Shown here: positions 50,466-58,541 of the stretch, one piece after another
Layout: every line of letters starts with the position of its first letter
Position numbering within the stretch: position 1 is the first letter of the stretch
Origin: Acinetobacter proteolyticus
GTDB taxonomy: Bacteria; Pseudomonadota; Gammaproteobacteria; Pseudomonadales; Moraxellaceae
Length of the DNA stretch: 64,000 nt
Assembly: GCF_000367945.1 (NCBI RefSeq)
Contig: NZ_KB849179.1
Span: forward strand, 2,193,747-2,257,746
Reading direction: 5' to 3'
Translations under genes and position numbers: made by a program
The notes under the pieces: generated by a model
What the model was told of the DNA's origin: nothing
Databases searched by the model: none
What the model saw: the letters and a program-made list of their open reading frames with translations, nothing else

Positions 50466-50939
50466 TTAATTATTTATATTTTTATATTCATTATAAATTA
50501 AAATCAAACCACCCATAAAGATAAAAAACAGACCTAACAGCTTTAATCCATCTATTTTTCTAATTTGCATTCCTAGAAGTCCAGTACTATCAATAATCGT
50601 TGCAAAGAGCATTTGTCCTAAGAAAACCCATAACAATGTATTTGTTGCTCCTATTTGAGGAGCTGCAAGAAACATACAAAGAATATAAATAGAGCCAAGA
50701 AAACCTGGAAACCACATCCACCATGAGGCTTGTTGGTATAATAGAGGTTTAATTGTACCATCAACGATTAATGCGATAATTAGTGATGCAATTGCTCCAC
50801 CAACATAAAGCACAAAAGTTGATTGAATTTGAGAAGCACCACTTGTATTTCGAAAAGTATTTACCATTGCGAGCTGTAATGGAACGATCACACCTCCCAA
50901 TATGCTAATCATAATATAACTCATATTATGCATGGTCAT
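50466..50939 (-). CDS. YdcZ-type (DUF606) DMT-family transporter
   Basis: A 157-residue inner-membrane protein with about five hydrophobic helices and family features GGVIVPLQLAMVNTFRNTSGASQIQSTFVLYVGGA and QIGATNTLLWVFLGQMLFATIIDSTGLLG. It belongs to the DUF606 half-size DMT transporters, which usually act as dimers or two-gene pairs; substrates are unknown. The start is MTMHN; Met3 is an alternative. It lies alone between the NERD pseudogene and the PAAR-Tae4 module. Confidence 0.85.
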   Translation of the reverse strand: MTMHNMSYIMISILGGVIVPLQLAMVNTFRNTSGASQIQSTFVLYVGGAIASLIIALIVDGTIKPLLYQQASWWMWFPGFLGSIYILCMFLAAPQIGATNTLLWVFLGQMLFATIIDSTGLLGMQIRKIDGLKLLGLFFIFMGGLILIYNEYKNINN

Positions 50940-51137
50940 TTTCTCTTTTTTATTTTGATTTAATCATATCGCAAATACCTAGCTTAACTCACCATTTTAG
51001 CCACTTCCTCTTAACACATCAGGACAATGTTTGCATTCCACTTTACTTTGAATAGCTAAACCAAGTAAATAAACCATTTATTAGTTTTATTAAAACAAAT
51101 TTTTTAAATAACTGAAGATTATTTACTGGATAAAATA

Positions 51138-51668
51138 ATGAAGGCACTCATCACCAAAGGTTGTCATACAGACCACGGTGGCATAGTACAAGAAGCGGAT
51201 AACACCTTTCTCGTCGAAGGGATTCCTGTACACGTAGAAGGCATGAGACACTATTGCCCCAAATGCCAAGTGATGGCTACAGCTCAATCCTCAGGCAAAG
51301 GCTTTTTAATGGCAGGCACTAGAACAATTATTATGGCAGGTGACAAAGCCACTTGCGGTGCAACTTTTTTCCCGAATCAAAGCCTTGTGGTGAGAGATAA
51401 CGGAATCGGTGCAGGCGCGAATAGTTCATCCGCTGTTAGCAACTTTCTCAATACCAGTAGCCCTCAAGTTTTTGATGAGCAAGTTGCAGCTGAGTTTAGT
51501 TTTGCCGAAGGTATGCCCTACTTGATCGAAACAACTGACGGTAAAATCTTTCAAGGCACAATTGGCGCTGATGGGAAACTGCCAAGGATTGAAACCGAGG
51601 GACATGCTTCTTATAAACTCTATTTAGGCGAAGAAGCACTCACCAAGCGTGGTGGTGATGCCAGTTAA
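51138..51668 (+). CDS. PAAR-domain protein (type VI secretion spike tip)
   Basis: PAAR proteins cap the VgrG spike of type VI secretion systems and carry effectors. The 176-residue protein has an N-terminal PAAR fold (about 1-95) with metal-site residues in HTDHGG, MRHYCPKCQVMA and GDKATCGATFF. A C-terminal segment of about 80 residues follows and probably loads the cargo. It overlaps the tae4 start by 20 bases, which couples spike tip and toxin. No other T6SS structural gene is in the window, so this is an orphan effector module. Confidence 0.9.
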   Translation: MKALITKGCHTDHGGIVQEADNTFLVEGIPVHVEGMRHYCPKCQVMATAQSSGKGFLMAGTRTIIMAGDKATCGATFFPNQSLVVRDNGIGAGANSSSAVSNFLNTSSPQVFDEQVAAEFSFAEGMPYLIETTDGKIFQGTIGADGKLPRIETEGHASYKLYLGEEALTKRGGDAS

Positions 51669-52287
51669 TCAATCGGGGACGGTTAAAACAAATCCCAAAC
51701 GAGGTTCTGTTGCTGCTTGTAGTATGGTCGGTATTGTGCCAATAACATTTAAGGAGCTATGGACAAGCTATGTTAAGGGTACGCCGTATACAGTAAAGGG
51801 AGATATTCCAAAGGGCTTTGAAAACCAGTGTGCAATTCGTATGAGTGCAACGCTACATAAAGTTGGCGTTAAAATGAACACATTTTCGCAGAATAATATC
51901 AAACCAGAAGGCAAAGCCCCTTCCCTTGGGCGCATTCTCCTTAATGGTATGGCTACAGCTACACGCGCCAACGAAATGTCGAAATGGCTTGAAACCCGTC
52001 CTGTTTGTGGGATTGGTCCAGCACAGAATATTACAGGAGTCAATTGGAAGGATAAAATTAAGGGCAAAACAGGGATCATATTCTTTGGAGACTATTGGCA
52101 ACGAGATGGGGAGAGTTCAGATGCTGCTAGTGGAGGACATATTGATTTATGGAATAAAACAACAATGACACCGAATCTAGCTTCCACAATACGATTTACA
52201 CTCGGTATAGACAGCCTCGATTTTTACTTTTACCAATTATCTGATTTGAGCAAGGCGAAGAAGATAATATTTTTTGAGGTGAAATAA
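51649..52287 (+). CDS. tae4: Type VI secretion amidase effector Tae4
   Basis: Tae4 is a peptidoglycan amidase delivered into the periplasm of rival bacteria. The 212-residue frame has the catalytic Cys61 in GFENQCAIRMS and His164 with Asp166 in SGGHIDLWN, as in the Tae4 cysteine-peptidase family. It has no signal peptide, fitting T6SS delivery. The start could be Met1 or Met4 (51658). Its stop overlaps the ATG of the next gene (TAATG), the usual toxin-immunity arrangement. The neighbours are not recognisable Tai4. Confidence 0.9.
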   Translation: MVVMPVNQSGTVKTNPKRGSVAACSMVGIVPITFKELWTSYVKGTPYTVKGDIPKGFENQCAIRMSATLHKVGVKMNTFSQNNIKPEGKAPSLGRILLNGMATATRANEMSKWLETRPVCGIGPAQNITGVNWKDKIKGKTGIIFFGDYWQRDGESSDAASGGHIDLWNKTTMTPNLASTIRFTLGIDSLDFYFYQLSDLSKAKKIIFFEVK

Positions 52288-52586
52288 TGAGATATGTATC
52301 TGCAATTTTAAGTGTAATTATCGCTTTCATATTGTCCGTTTTAGCTCAAAGCTCAATGCACAAAATGACAGGGCGTTATTATGCTGTTGAACATGCATCT
52401 GGCACATTCAGTTATATGTATTTTGGAATAATCATGCTTACACCTTTTTTTGGACTGTTAATCGGTTGGAAATATTGGACTAGCAAACGTATTTCATTTC
52501 TGTGGTTCTTCCCAATCTATTTTATTGTAATGTACTTATTTCATTGGTACTCAGCTGTATATGCAGGTTATCCCTTCTTTTCATAA
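52287..52586 (+). CDS. Small membrane protein, candidate immunity protein 1 (99 aa)
   Basis: A 99-residue protein with three predicted transmembrane helices (about 5-22, 42-62, 70-95). It begins inside the tae4 stop codon, so it is translated with the toxin and is the best candidate immunity gene by position. It ends with FHWYSAVYAGY, similar to the WYxxxYGYG tail of the three proteins downstream, but lacks their CxEGC motif. Known Tai4 immunity proteins are soluble periplasmic, so this would be an unusual type. Function is inferred. Confidence 0.7.
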   Translation: MRYVSAILSVIIAFILSVLAQSSMHKMTGRYYAVEHASGTFSYMYFGIIMLTPFFGLLIGWKYWTSKRISFLWFFPIYFIVMYLFHWYSAVYAGYPFFS

Positions 52587-52622
52587 TTCTGAAATGAGAA
52601 AATATTCTTAATAGAGTAAATA

Positions 52623-52937
52623 ATGAAGAAAATAATTTACCCAATTTTAAGTATCATCCTTGTAATAATTATTTTTTTGGGACTACCTCTAATCTATGAA
52701 TTTATGATTCCTAATTCATCTGTATGTTCCGAAGGGTGCGATCCAATATTTAGGAAATTTGTATTTGTATTTGGCCTTATAAGTTTAATCATAGCACCCA
52801 CACTTGGTTATTTATTAGCAAAAAAAACTGTTAATCGTAAAAATATTTATTTCTTTCTTACCTTCTATTTAATGATTTATTTAGTCATTGTTTGGTACAG
52901 CACAGGTTATGGCTACGGACTCAATTTAAGCTATTAA
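52623..52937 (+). CDS. Small membrane protein, immunity-like paralog A (104 aa)
   Basis: Three predicted helices (about 5-27, 46-66, 75-96) with a loop holding SVCSEGCDP (CxEGC) between the first two, and a C-terminus ending WYSTGYGYGLNLSY. It shares the CxEGC and WYxxxYGYG motifs with two later proteins, so it is one of a tandem family. Its final 32 bases, from within the gene past the stop, are identical to those of the fourth gene (53571-53602). No known family is recognised. Confidence 0.7.
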   Translation: MKKIIYPILSIILVIIIFLGLPLIYEFMIPNSSVCSEGCDPIFRKFVFVFGLISLIIAPTLGYLLAKKTVNRKNIYFFLTFYLMIYLVIVWYSTGYGYGLNLSY

Positions 52938-52959
52938 ATGGATGACTCTTTAAAAAAGA

Positions 52960-53262
52960 ATGAATAAATTTTTATATATTTGCATTGGAATCATAGTAAC
53001 TTTTGTTCTGATGATCATAGTCCCTAATTTGTATTTAACTATTATTGACAGAGATACTTGTCGGGAGGGATGTAGTCGAGCATACAATGATTTTTGTTTG
53101 TGGGTATTTCTTATATCAATTTTCTTTGGAGCTGCTTTAGCCTATCTAAAAAGTCTTAAAAAAATTTCATATAAAAGCATATTTTTCTGGGCAATTTTAT
53201 TTTCAATCATTTGTATAGCAACAACATGGTACGGTCTAGATTATGGATATGGAAAAACCTAA
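52960..53262 (+). CDS. Small membrane protein, immunity-like paralog B (100 aa)
   Basis: A second member of the tandem family: three helices, RDTCREGCSRAYNDF (CxEGC) after the first helix, and a WYGLDYGYG C-terminus. It differs in sequence from its neighbours more than at their ends. It lies 22 bases after paralog A on the same strand. Confidence 0.68.
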   Translation: MNKFLYICIGIIVTFVLMIIVPNLYLTIIDRDTCREGCSRAYNDFCLWVFLISIFFGAALAYLKSLKKISYKSIFFWAILFSIICIATTWYGLDYGYGKT

Positions 53263-53282
53263 GTTATTAATTTTGAGGTCAA

Positions 53283-53600
53283 ATGATAAAAAAGATTATA
53301 TACCCTATCTTAGGTCTCATCATTATCATTGTTTTGATGCAACTTTCGCATGAAATTTTTATTAACTTACTAAAACATAAAAGGCCATGTATAGAAGGTT
53401 GCAGTGGTTCATTTAAGAACTTTTTAATGATCTACACTTGGTTTTGGTTCATCTTAAGCATGTTGACTGGTTACCTTATAGCGGCCAAAAAAGCGAGCCA
53501 TAAACTCATCATGATCTTAGTTCTTATATTTGTAATCTCTACATTTATCGTGAATTGGTACGCCTCGACCTATGGCTACGGACTCAATTTAAGCTATTAA
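53283..53600 (+). CDS. Small membrane protein, immunity-like paralog C (105 aa)
   Basis: Third member of the tandem family: three helices, KRPCIEGCSGSFKNF (CxEGC) in the first loop, and the C-terminus WYASTYGYGLNLSY, identical over its last nine residues to paralog A. The shared 3' DNA suggests recent duplication or gene conversion with paralog A. It is followed by a terminator. Confidence 0.7.
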   Translation: MIKKIIYPILGLIIIIVLMQLSHEIFINLLKHKRPCIEGCSGSFKNFLMIYTWFWFILSMLTGYLIAAKKASHKLIMILVLIFVISTFIVNWYASTYGYGLNLSY

Positions 53601-53620
53601 ATTCAAAAAATCCAGACGTA

Positions 53621-53648
53621 AAAAAACCGCTAACTTAGCGGTATTTTA
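53621..53648 (+). terminator. Terminator after the immunity-like array
   Basis: ACCGCTA/TAGCGGT (7 bp) with a three-base loop, an upstream A tract and a T-rich tail, 20 bases after the last stop of the array. Confidence 0.75.
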
Positions 53649-53666
53649 TCTCATCTTTTAAGATGA

Positions 53667-53743
53667 TGGTCGGAGCAGTAGGATTCGAACCTACGACCCC
53701 CTGGTCCCAAACCAGGTGCACTACCAGGCTGTGCTATGCTCCG
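53667..53743 (-). tRNA. tRNA-Pro (anticodon TGG), copy 1
   Basis: A full cloverleaf on the minus strand with acceptor CGGAGCA/TGCTCCG, anticodon loop TTTGGGA (anticodon TGG), T arm GGTTCGAATCC and encoded CCA. It is identical to the copy at 54005-54081. Confidence 0.95.
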
Positions 53744-53747
53744 AAAT

Positions 53748-53823
53748 TGGGGTGAATGACGGGATTCGAACCCGCGACAACTGGAATCACAATCCAGGGC
53801 TCTACCAACTGAGCTACATCCAC
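53748..53823 (-). tRNA. tRNA-His (anticodon GTG)
   Basis: Cloverleaf on the minus strand with acceptor GTGGATG/CATTCAC (one mismatch/wobble), anticodon loop TTGTGAT (GTG), T arm GGTTCGAATCC and encoded CCA. The base before the start is G, matching the extra G-1 of tRNA-His. It lies 4 bases upstream of tRNA-Pro copy 1. Confidence 0.95.
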
Positions 53824-53859
53824 CATCAAAACTTTGATTCTATATACCAAGCTGCCAAA

Positions 53860-53936
53860 TGGCGCGCCTGACAGGATTCGAACCTGTGACCATCCGCTTA
53901 GAAGGCGGATGCTCTATCCAACTGAGCTACAGGCGC
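53860..53936 (-). tRNA. tRNA-Arg (anticodon TCT)
   Basis: Cloverleaf on the minus strand with acceptor GCGCCTG/CAGGCGC, anticodon loop CTTCTAA (TCT), T arm GGTTCGAATCC and encoded CCA. It lies in the same minus-strand tRNA cluster. Confidence 0.95.
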
Positions 53937-54004
53937 ATAACGATGATAATACTATCACGATACTTCGCCGATATTTAAAACTATGTTTTTCAACATATTT
54001 TAAA

Positions 54005-54081
54005 TGGTCGGAGCAGTAGGATTCGAACCTACGACCCCCTGGTCCCAAACCAGGTGCACTACCAGGCTGTGCTATGCTCCG
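54005..54081 (-). tRNA. tRNA-Pro (anticodon TGG), copy 2
   Basis: Identical in sequence to the tRNA-Pro at 53667-53743. It is the first gene of the cluster, giving the order Pro-Arg-His-Pro. Confidence 0.95.
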
Positions 54082-54224
54082 ATTTCTTTTCAGCTTTTAG
54101 TGTATCGCACATCGTGCGGTACGGTGTGCATTCTAGGCGCGACGCCCTAGAACGTCAACACCTATTTTCCAAAAAACTAATAAATCCTTATCAAATGTAT
54201 ATTTAACAAGCATTTTCAGACATT

Positions 54225-55289
54225 TTAGCGTTTCAAAGAAGCACTAAAGTTCAACATTCGATCTAAGGGTAATTTCGCGCGTTCAGCTAAGGCTGGATCG
54301 ACGTGTATTTCTTGATCAGCATGCTGCAATACATGCAAAATACCATCCAATTCGTTCATTGCCATCCACGGACAATGTGCACATGAACGACACGTTGCAC
54401 CCTCACCTGCAGTTGGTGCTTCAAATAATTCTTTATCTGGTGCGGCTTGCTGCATTTTATAGAAAATGCCGCGATCTGTTGCCACGATCATTTGTTTATG
54501 CGGCAAGGTCTGTGCTGCTTTAATCAATTGCGAGGTACTTCCCACCGCATCAGCAATATCTACCACTGATTCAGGTGACTCAGGATGAACCAATACCGCA
54601 GCATCTGGGTAAAGTGCTTTCATTTGTGCAATACCACGCGCACGGAATTCTTCATGCACGATACATGCGCCATCCCACAACAACATTTCAGCGCCAGTTT
54701 TCTTTTGAATATAGCGGCCTAAATGCTGATCTGGTGCCCAAATAATTTTTTCGCCCAAACTGTCCAAGTGCTCAATGATCTCCACCGCACAGCTTGAAGT
54801 CACGACCCAATCGGCACGTGCTTTTACAGCCGCCGAGGTATTGGCATACACCACCACGGTATGATCAGGGTGCTGATCACAGAATGCAGTGAACTCATCG
54901 ACAGGACAGCCCAAATCGAGTGAACAGGTTGCTTCTAGGGTTGGCATCAATACGGTTTTTTCAGGGGATAAGATTTTTGAAGTTTCGCCCATAAACTTCA
55001 CGCCTGCCACCACAAGCGTTGTTGCAGGATGATCACGACCAAAACGCGCCATTTCCAATGAATCAGAAACACAGCCACCTGTCAGTTCGGCAAGCTCTTG
55101 CACTTCCGGATCACAGTAATAGTGAGCCACAAGCACTGCATTGCGTTTTTTCAACTCTGCTGCAATTTGGGCAAACTTTTCTTGTTTCACTTCTGGGCTA
55201 AGGCTATTGTCCTTTGGCTCGCCCAAACGATCTAAATGCGCCTGCACAATATTTTTGGCTTCGTTCGCAATTAAATTCGCATCATTCAT
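54225..55289 (-). CDS. nadA: Quinolinate synthase
   Basis: NadA condenses iminoaspartate and dihydroxyacetone phosphate to quinolinate in de novo NAD synthesis, using a 4Fe-4S cluster. The 354-residue protein has [29 protein letters not shown], then the cluster-region cysteines in [14 protein letters not shown] and [16 protein letters not shown]. Length is near E. coli NadA (347). It stands alone after argJ. The window also holds nicotinamide salvage (nadV), so both NAD routes occur. Confidence 0.95.
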   Translation of the reverse strand: MNDANLIANEAKNIVQAHLDRLGEPKDNSLSPEVKQEKFAQIAAELKKRNAVLVAHYYCDPEVQELAELTGGCVSDSLEMARFGRDHPATTLVVAGVKFMGETSKILSPEKTVLMPTLEATCSLDLGCPVDEFTAFCDQHPDHTVVVYANTSAAVKARADWVVTSSCAVEIIEHLDSLGEKIIWAPDQHLGRYIQKKTGAEMLLWDGACIVHEEFRARGIAQMKALYPDAAVLVHPESPESVVDIADAVGSTSQLIKAAQTLPHKQMIVATDRGIFYKMQQAAPDKELFEAPTAGEGATCRSCAHCPWMAMNELDGILHVLQHADQEIHVDPALAERAKLPLDRMLNFSASLKR

Positions 55290-55392
55290 AAAACGTCTTC
55301 TCTATCCTGCGTGCTTGCATCACTGCAAACTTTTAACGTGGGTAATGGCGTGATCATTTGGGAAAAATCACCTCATCCACAAACTAGCTTAT

Positions 55393-55418
55393 AAAAAAAG
55401 CCCCACTGTGGAGGCTTT
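55393..55418 (-). terminator. Intrinsic terminator of argJ
   Basis: Read on the minus strand, AAAGCCTCCAC pairs with GTGGGGCTTT (with one mismatch) and is followed by a T run, 15 bases after the argJ stop. Confidence 0.8.
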
Positions 55419-55432
55419 ATTATAACGCAAAT

Positions 55433-56653
55433 TTATGAGCGATAATCGGCATTAATTTTGACATAGTCGTAAGAAAAGTCACAGGTATAAACCGTATCTT
55501 TTGCTGTACCACGACCGAGGTCAATACGAATGCTAATTTCCTTCTCAGCCATGACGGCTGCGCCCGCTTCTTCGGTATAGTCTGGGTTTGCACCACCATC
55601 CAAGCAGATTTGTACATCACCAAGCCAAACTTGAACTTTGCTGCTATCTAGGTTTGGCACACCCGCTTTACCAATCGCCATCACAATACGACCCCAGTTT
55701 GGATCTGAAGCGAATAAAGCAGTTTTAATGAGTGGCGACTCGGCAACGCTATAGGCCACATCACAACATTCTTGGGTATTGGCTCCGCCTTCGACCTGTA
55801 CCGTAATGAACTTGGTTGCACCCTCACCATCACGTACAATCAATTGCGCCAAACGATTCATGATACGTGCAAGCACATCGAGCACTTGTTGATAACGTGC
55901 ATCGTCTTGGTTCTGGATTTCAGCACCGCCAGCTAGACCCGTTGCGACAAAGATACAAGAGTCATTGGTCGAGGTATCGCCATCAATGGTAATGCGGTTA
56001 AAAGAGTGCTCAACCGTGGTTTGCAGTAAACGCTGTACCAGTTCAGTACTAATCGGAGCATCAGTTGCAACAAAACTGAGCATGGTCGCCATATTCGGAC
56101 GAATCATGCCTGCACCTTTGCTGATTCCCGTCATGGTATAGGTCACACCATCCAGCTCAAACTGTTCAGATGCACCTTTTGGTGTGGTATCGGTAGTCAT
56201 GATGCCTGATGCCGCATCCGCCCAACGATCGGCATTTAAATCATTTAATGCAGGCTGAATGCCTTGTACTAAACGTTCAATTGGGAGTTGCTCACCAATC
56301 ACGCCAGTTGAAAACGGTAAAATCTGATTGGCTTGAACACCAGTTAGCTCAGCCAACTTTGCACAAGTCGCCTCTGCATTTTGATAACCAACTGTTCCTG
56401 TTGCAGCATTGGCATTACCCGTGTTGATGATCAGGAAACGTGGGGTATTTTCTGCCAAATGCTTTTTACTCAATTGAACAGGTGCAGCAGCAAAGGCGCT
56501 TTGGGTAAATACCCCTGCAACCTTTGAGCCTTCGGCAAATTCAAAAATAACTAAATCTCGTCGATTTGGATAACGTACATACGCCTCAGTTGAGCCAATT
56601 TTTACACCCTGCACCACATGCATAAGTGGCATAGTTACGTCACCAACAGCCAT
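55433..56653 (-). CDS. argJ: Bifunctional glutamate N-acetyltransferase / amino-acid acetyltransferase
   Basis: ArgJ transfers acetyl from acetylornithine to glutamate, the cyclic arginine route. The chosen start gives 406 residues ([11 protein letters not shown]) behind a GGAAG element; 25 more open codons upstream have no family match. The self-cleavage site is intact: [14 protein letters not shown], cutting between Ala189 and Thr190, where Thr becomes the N-terminal nucleophile of the beta chain. [13 protein letters not shown] and the C-terminal ending NADYRS are also typical. Confidence 0.95.
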   Translation of the reverse strand: MAVGDVTMPLMHVVQGVKIGSTEAYVRYPNRRDLVIFEFAEGSKVAGVFTQSAFAAAPVQLSKKHLAENTPRFLIINTGNANAATGTVGYQNAEATCAKLAELTGVQANQILPFSTGVIGEQLPIERLVQGIQPALNDLNADRWADAASGIMTTDTTPKGASEQFELDGVTYTMTGISKGAGMIRPNMATMLSFVATDAPISTELVQRLLQTTVEHSFNRITIDGDTSTNDSCIFVATGLAGGAEIQNQDDARYQQVLDVLARIMNRLAQLIVRDGEGATKFITVQVEGGANTQECCDVAYSVAESPLIKTALFASDPNWGRIVMAIGKAGVPNLDSSKVQVWLGDVQICLDGGANPDYTEEAGAAVMAEKEISIRIDLGRGTAKDTVYTCDFSYDYVKINADYRS

Positions 56654-57002
56654 TTTTAAACTTCCATTCAATTTGTTATGAAAAAGAAAATGAATACATA
56701 CCCTATATATGAGACTCGGAAAGGTCATCTACAACCTGGGTGGTATTTGTAATATCCCGTTTCTGCGATAGATAAAACAAATGCAACAAGTGAACAGGTT
56801 TTGTAGATGACAATGCCTTTGGTTACTTTGGGTGAAACCAAAGTAACTCGAACCGAAGGTTATTCCTAATATTGAATTACACTAAGCAAGACACCGCCTC
56901 GCGAATAACTGAGTTACGGTTCAAGTCATAAAATATGTCGATTCATATCTGTTAAGTAGCTTATTCCAAAAAGAAATGAAAATCGAGTATTAACACTACA
57001 GA
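56654..57002. other. Gap upstream of argJ with a perfect hairpin
   Basis: 349 bases between argJ and ogt. It holds the perfect hairpin GTTACTTTGG/CCAAAGTAAC at 56822-56847 (loop GTGAAA). A shorter relative, ACTTTGGGCCAAAGT, occurs near 24747-24761, which suggests a dispersed repeat family. No gene is evident. Confidence 0.5.
56822..56847. repeat. Perfect hairpin, possible dispersed intergenic repeat
   Basis: Ten-base perfect stem GTTACTTTGG / CCAAAGTAAC with loop GTGAAA. There is no T run on either side, so it is not a simple terminator. Confidence 0.55.
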
Positions 57003-57491
57003 TTATGGAATTTGGCTTTGCTCTAAACTCAGTAAAATCTGCTTCTTATCCAAACCACCTGCAAAACCAACTAATGCGCCACTCGACCCAATCACCCGAT
57101 GACACGGCGCAATAATCGAAATCGGATTCTTACCATTGGCTGCCCCAACCGCACGCACCGCTTTTTCATTACCCAACTGAACGGCAATGTCTTTATAACT
57201 GCGTGTTTCCCCATAAGGAATGCTCAATAAAGCCTGCCAAACCTGTTGCTGAAATGCAGTGCCTTGAAAATCCAAAGGTAAATCAAACTGCTGACGTTGC
57301 CCAGCAAAATACTGTTCTAATTGTTGTTTAACTCGATGCAGCATCGGATGCTGACGATCTTCTACCAGTTCAGAAAGCCGCACCCGTTTATGGTCTTCAT
57401 TGTCCCACATCACGGCGACCAGTGCCTGATCGTGAGCAACCAGCTTTAATGCACCCACAGGAGAATCCATGTACATATAGACCAGTTGCAT
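57003..57491 (-). CDS. ogt: Methylated-DNA--protein-cysteine S-methyltransferase
   Basis: A suicide DNA-repair protein that removes methyl groups from O6-methylguanine. The chosen ATG (162 residues) has a GGAGAG site 5 bases upstream; the frame's earlier ATG, 6 codons up, overlaps the gdx stop. The active-site motif IAPCHRVIGSSGAL and the helix-turn-helix/Arg-finger region PYGETRSYKDIAVQLGNEKAVRAVGAANGKNP are intact. It lacks an Ada N-terminal domain. It is downstream of the SMR gene, possibly in one transcript, so guanidine could influence its expression. Confidence 0.93.
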   Translation of the reverse strand: MQLVYMYMDSPVGALKLVAHDQALVAVMWDNEDHKRVRLSELVEDRQHPMLHRVKQQLEQYFAGQRQQFDLPLDFQGTAFQQQVWQALLSIPYGETRSYKDIAVQLGNEKAVRAVGAANGKNPISIIAPCHRVIGSSGALVGFAGGLDKKQILLSLEQSQIP

Positions 57492-57508
57492 CACACTCTC
57501 CTCAACCA

Positions 57509-57826
57509 TTAATTTGATGATAACTTCATCAATACAAGACCTGAAACGATTAATACCGCTGCGATCATACGCATAGCCGTCATCGGTTCATTCAAGATCA
57601 AAATGCCAACAACAAACGATCCAATTGCACCAATTCCCGTCCAGATGGTATAGGCCGTTCCAAGTGGAAGTGTCCGCATCGACATGGAAAGTAATACCAC
57701 ACTTAAAATCATGAAAACAATGGTCACGATACTTGGCGTTAACTTGGTAAATCCTTCAGACATCTTCATGGAATATGCCCAAATCACTTCAAAAATACCT
57801 GCCAAAATTAGAATTGCCCATGCCAT
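57509..57826 (-). CDS. gdx: SMR-family guanidinium exporter (Gdx/SugE type)
   Basis: A four-helix small multidrug resistance protein of 105 residues. MAWAILILAGIFEVIWAYSMKMSEGFTKLTPS, with the essential Glu13 and the SugE/Gdx-type WAYSMKMSEGFTKL region, separates it from QAC exporters such as EmrE. A guanidine-II riboswitch just upstream makes guanidinium the likely substrate. SMR proteins work as antiparallel dimers in the inner membrane. It is followed at once by ogt. Confidence 0.92.
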   Translation of the reverse strand: MAWAILILAGIFEVIWAYSMKMSEGFTKLTPSIVTIVFMILSVVLLSMSMRTLPLGTAYTIWTGIGAIGSFVVGILILNEPMTAMRMIAAVLIVSGLVLMKLSSN

Positions 57827-57851
57827 TTTATTACGCTCAACTTTATCGATT

Positions 57852-57895
57852 GTCGGGTCGTCCCAACGTGATTATTTCGAGGGAGGTCGTCCTCC
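57852..57895 (-). promoter_or_regulatory. Guanidine-II (mini-ykkC) riboswitch
   Basis: On the minus strand two short hairpins with identical ACGA loops lie 15 bases apart: GGAGG-ACGA-CCTCC (57882-57895) and GTTGGG-ACGA-CCCGAC (57852-57867). Paired short stems with ACGR loops define the guanidine-II class. The element ends 25 bases before the gdx ATG, the usual place for control of a guanidinium exporter. Type and target agree. Confidence 0.92.
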
Positions 57896-57994
57896 TAGGT
57901 GCAGCAGTGTACTGTAAAACATGAAAATTATGTGATTTGTTCTGTATCTAAAATCACTAAAACATTGAAAAAATTAGTCTTCTATTAAAATACA

Positions 57995-58540
57995 TTACTG
58001 CCAGATAATCTGATCGACCCGCATCAGCTCACATGAGCCATTACCTGTATCTTCTCGAGATAAAGAACTCTTCCAGCGCCAGCCATCTTGGCTCTGAATC
58101 TCAATCAGAGAACCCTTTAAATATACCAAGTCATCTTGTTTAATTTTTTTCATTTGTGCTGCAATTGTGGAATTGGCGGGAACCAGATGCATATTGGCAC
58201 TATGTGTTGCAATCTGCCGCAGTGGAATGGGTGGCTCGTGATCGACAGACCAACGATACCAACGGTTACTTTGGGAAATATCAATCTGTTTGTAAACCTG
58301 AGGATTGGCCATTTCACCCCAACCTACCGCAATATCCATAGGAGAAAACTCAGCTTCACGCCCTAAGTGATAGTCTTCTCTTGAAAGCACGCGAAATGAA
58401 CCCTCATAATTTTCCAGTGCCACAACCTGCACGCCTTGCTGAGTCGTAATCTGACTAATATCAGGTGTAGGCTTAATCCATTTTGTCCACAGCATCCAGC
58501 CGAGTGCAATCACCAGCAAGCCATACATCCATCTCGGCAT
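57995..58540 (-). CDS. Conserved protein with N-terminal membrane anchor, function unknown (181 aa)
   Basis: The 181-residue protein has an N-terminal hydrophobic helix (about 4-19) and a soluble, probably periplasmic domain with VSREDYHLGREAEFSPMDIAVGWGEMANPQVY-like sequence and SVDHEPPIPLRQIATHSANMHLVPA. I do not recognise a family. It starts one base after the gene for a heavy-metal-associated-like domain, so the two form an operon. Confidence 0.7.
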   Translation of the reverse strand: MPRWMYGLLVIALGWMLWTKWIKPTPDISQITTQQGVQVVALENYEGSFRVLSREDYHLGREAEFSPMDIAVGWGEMANPQVYKQIDISQSNRWYRWSVDHEPPIPLRQIATHSANMHLVPANSTIAAQMKKIKQDDLVYLKGSLIEIQSQDGWRWKSSLSREDTGNGSCELMRVDQIIWQ

Positions 58541-58541
58541 G

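Noticed and set aside
52287-52586. Annotation as Tai4 immunity protein
   Set aside because: Tai4 proteins are secreted, soluble and about this size, but this one is a three-helix membrane protein with no Tai4 pattern. Called only as candidate immunity.
53834-54019. 61-codon frame reading PDRIRTCDHPLRRRMLYPTELQA
   Set aside because: This is the well-known false translation of a tRNA gene on the opposite strand (tRNA-Arg).
57509-57826. Annotation as a quaternary-ammonium multidrug exporter (EmrE/QacE)
   Set aside because: Sequence is Gdx/SugE-type and the guanidine-II riboswitch points to guanidinium.
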